DNA of 6,294 nt from JBQTIP01 sp052388025 (lineage in GTDB: Bacteria > Actinomycetota > UBA4738 > HRBIN12), in contig JBQTIP010000190.1 in assembly GCA_052388025.1 (NCBI GenBank), forward strand, positions 1 to 6,294, given 5' to 3'. The notes beneath the pieces were generated by a model. The model made no database searches. It was not told the DNA's origin and saw nothing but the letters and a program-made list of their open reading frames with translations. Positions 4,871 to 6,294 of the stretch are shown here, piece after piece. A program made the position numbers and the translations under genes. The first letter of the stretch is position 1, and the number at the start of each line of letters is the position of its first letter.

Positions 4871-6294
4871 AGGGCGACGGCGCCGGCGTCACGGTGAGGG
4901 GGAGCGACGCCTCGCGGGCGATCCCGCCGCCGGCGCTTTCCCCGGCGACTACGACCTGGTAGACGCCGGGGGCCGCAGGCTGCGGGGGGCCACCGGTCGC
5001 CGGCCAGAGCAGATCCAGCCGCCCGCCGTTCGCGGCCGGGAACGAGGCGACCACTGCGCCCGCCGGGTCGAGCACGATGACGCTCCACCGGAGGGCCTCC
5101 GTCGCGGTCGCCGTGATCCGGATGTCGCCGCCCGCTCCCGCCACGATCGAGGACGTCGACAGCGCCGGCCGGTAGATCTTCGGGAGGCCGATGCCGGCGA
5201 CCGTCTTCCTGATCTCCTGTAGATCCTCGTAGAGGTAAGCGCCCGGACAGTCCGTGAACCCGGTGTCGCGATGTCCCGAGATCACCGACAGCCTGACGAC
5301 GGTCCCGGCCGAGTATTGGGTGTTGTCGCCGCCTCCGGAGGTCATCTTCGCGTGGCCCCTCGGTGGGAGGTGCGCGACGTCCAAACGCCACGCCAGAAAG
5401 AGATGCAACGCATCCACGGCCTTGGCCCGAGGCCGCTTCGTCTCGAAGTTCCCCATCAGCGATATCGAGACGCTGCCCGTGTTGAAGCCCTGCGTTGCCG
5501 CGCTGATCACCGGGACCGTCGTCCCGCCGGACCGGCCCTCGTACACCTTGCCGAAGCGGTCGATGAGGAAGTTGTAGGCGATGTCGCAGAACCCGCGTCC
5601 CTGAGTGTGGTAAGCCATGATCGACCGCAGGATGTCGTCGGACTCCTCCCGCGTGTAGGTGTTCGAGCCCGCCGTGTGATGGACGAACGCCATCTTCACC
5701 GCGGGCGCCACTCCAGGAGTGCAGTTCATGAGTGAGGCATCGGCGCCCCACGCGTCCCGCGTGATGATCTCGGGCTCCGAGGCCAAGGCACCGGCCGCCG
5801 TCGGCGCGAAGAGCCCTCCCGTGGCGCTCGTCTCCGCCGGACCCCGGTCCGGCGGGCCCGTGTCCGGCCCCTCCGACGTGCCCGACGCGTTCAGGAAGTG
5901 CACGCGCAGCCCGGAGATCTCTGTACCCCCGGGGAGATCCATGGAGAGCCGGATACATCGGGAGCCGCCGGTCCAAAGGAGCGACGACCCCTGCTGGTTC
6001 GGGTGATGCTCGATCGAGCCGGGGTCGGGCGCGCTCTCCGTGTCCACCTCGATGCTTCGCTCGTACGAGGAGCCGTCGTCGCTCACCGCTATGTGCGTGT
6101 TGATGGTGTCCCCGCCGGCCTGTTCCCAGGTGAAGGCGACGGCCGTGAACCAGATCGGCGCGCACACCCGGACGGGCGCGGTGCTCGCGGGCTTCGCGGC
6201 GTGGATCGCCTCGCCGCGGATTGCAATCGGCGGTGGGTCCGAGCCCCGGGGAAGGAGGGCTCGGGCGGCCACGCCCACCGTGCGAAGAACGGTC
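4857..6294 (-). CDS. Secreted PGRP/amidase_2 N-acetylmuramoyl-L-alanine amidase with Ig-like tail (start probably beyond the window)
   Basis: Such enzymes cut the bond between N-acetylmuramate and L-Ala in peptidoglycan, acting outside the membrane. The frame ends at TGA (4859-4857) and is open to the right edge. Numbering here starts at a GTG at 6278. Residues about 40-130 form a beta-rich N-terminal domain (IWFTAVAFTW to SGLRVHFLN), then a linker. The PGRP domain spans about 169-362: RDAWGAD, FVHHTAG with zinc ligand H200, CDIAYNFLID with Y235, GKVYEGR, SGHRDTG with ligand H336, and TDCPG with T342 and ligand C344. All zinc and catalytic positions are present, so activity is likely. C186 and C231 probably form the usual disulfide. 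Residues about 373-463 look like a FlgD-type Ig domain, and the protein ends in PAPSPSPSP. No signal peptide or ribosome binding site is visible near the GTG 6278, so the true start is probably upstream. It converges with gabT, 15 bp apart. Exact substrate and role (wall remodelling or attack on other bacteria) are unknown. Confidence 0.9.
   Translation of the reverse strand, partial: TVLRTVGVAARALLPRGSDPPPIAIRGEAIHAAKPASTAPVRVCAPIWFTAVAFTWEQAGGDTINTHIAVSDDGSSYERSIEVDTESAPDPGSIEHHPNQQGSSLLWTGGSRCIRLSMDLPGGTEISGLRVHFLNASGTSEGPDTGPPDRGPAETSATGGLFAPTAAGALASEPEIITRDAWGADASLMNCTPGVAPAVKMAFVHHTAGSNTYTREESDDILRSIMAYHTQGRGFCDIAYNFLIDRFGKVYEGRSGGTTVPVISAATQGFNTGSVSISLMGNFETKRPRAKAVDALHLFLAWRLDVAHLPPRGHAKMTSGGGDNTQYSAGTVVRLSVISGHRDTGFTDCPGAYLYEDLQEIRKTVAGIGLPKIYRPALSTSSIVAGAGGDIRITATATEALRWSVIVLDPAGAVVASFPAANGGRLDLLWPATGGPPQPAAPGVYQVVVAGESAGGGIAREASLPLTVTPAPSPSPSP
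4861..4890. repeat. Hexanucleotide repeat GGCGNN x5 encoding the Ser-Pro tail of the amidase
   Basis: Five consecutive hexamers (GGCGAC, GGCGAG, GGCGAC, GGCGCC, GGCGTC) encode, on the minus strand, most of the terminal PAPSPSPSP. The period of six is in frame, so slippage would lengthen or shorten the tail by dipeptides without disrupting the gene. Low-complexity Pro/Ser tails are common in actinobacterial exported proteins. Confidence 0.6.

Noticed and set aside
3443..4897. A 484-codon plus-strand frame overlapping gabT
   Set aside because: Arg/Gly/Pro-rich shadow of gabT with no recognisable motif; gabT has every catalytic residue and a ribosome binding site.
4774..6165. A 463-codon minus-strand frame overlapping the amidase gene
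   Set aside because: Shadow frame rich in Arg, Gly and His, while the amidase frame carries the complete PGRP motif set.

Overview
The window is high-GC bacterial chromosome with G/C-rich third codon positions and almost no non-coding DNA. A WhiB-family iron-sulfur regulator, a family largely confined to Actinomycetota and their phages, points to an actinobacterium. The secreted amidase, with a PGRP domain and an Ig-like tail, fits this. Genus or species cannot be told from the sequence, and a less-studied lineage is possible. I see no tRNA, rRNA, CRISPR array, insertion sequence or prophage gene.

Layout: (1) 1-162, + strand, the 3' end of an endonuclease III gene (nth) with its complete iron-sulfur cysteine loop. 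(2) 175-432, - strand, a whiB1-like regulator of 85 aa, tail to tail with nth across a 12-bp gap built from an 8-bp tandem repeat. (3) 519-1310, + strand, a cytoplasmic glycerophosphodiester phosphodiesterase, followed 8 bp later by (4) 1319-1717, a 132-aa uncharacterised helical protein, probably co-transcribed. (5) 1735-3372, - strand, a secreted protein with five Asp-box (BNR) motifs, a sialidase-fold beta-propeller. (6) 3516-4841, + strand, a 4-aminobutyrate aminotransferase (gabT), divergent from gene 5 across 143 bp that hold a good promoter for gene 5 and a strong ribosome binding site for gabT. (7) 4857-6294, - strand, a secreted PGRP/amidase_2 N-acetylmuramoyl-L-alanine amidase whose start lies at or beyond the right edge.

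The genes do not form one pathway. They are housekeeping or peripheral functions: DNA repair, redox/NO-sensing regulation, phosphodiester and GABA catabolism, and two exported proteins. The gene order alternates strands, giving three convergent junctions with gaps of only 12, 17 and 15 bp, none with a classical hairpin-plus-T-run terminator.

I do not see a convincing new biological system. The observations most worth checking are the CTAG repeat that stops all six frames at the nth/whiB1 junction, the Asp-box protein that seems to lack sialidase catalytic signatures, the unrecognised 132-aa protein, and the start-site choices for whiB1 and the Asp-box gene.
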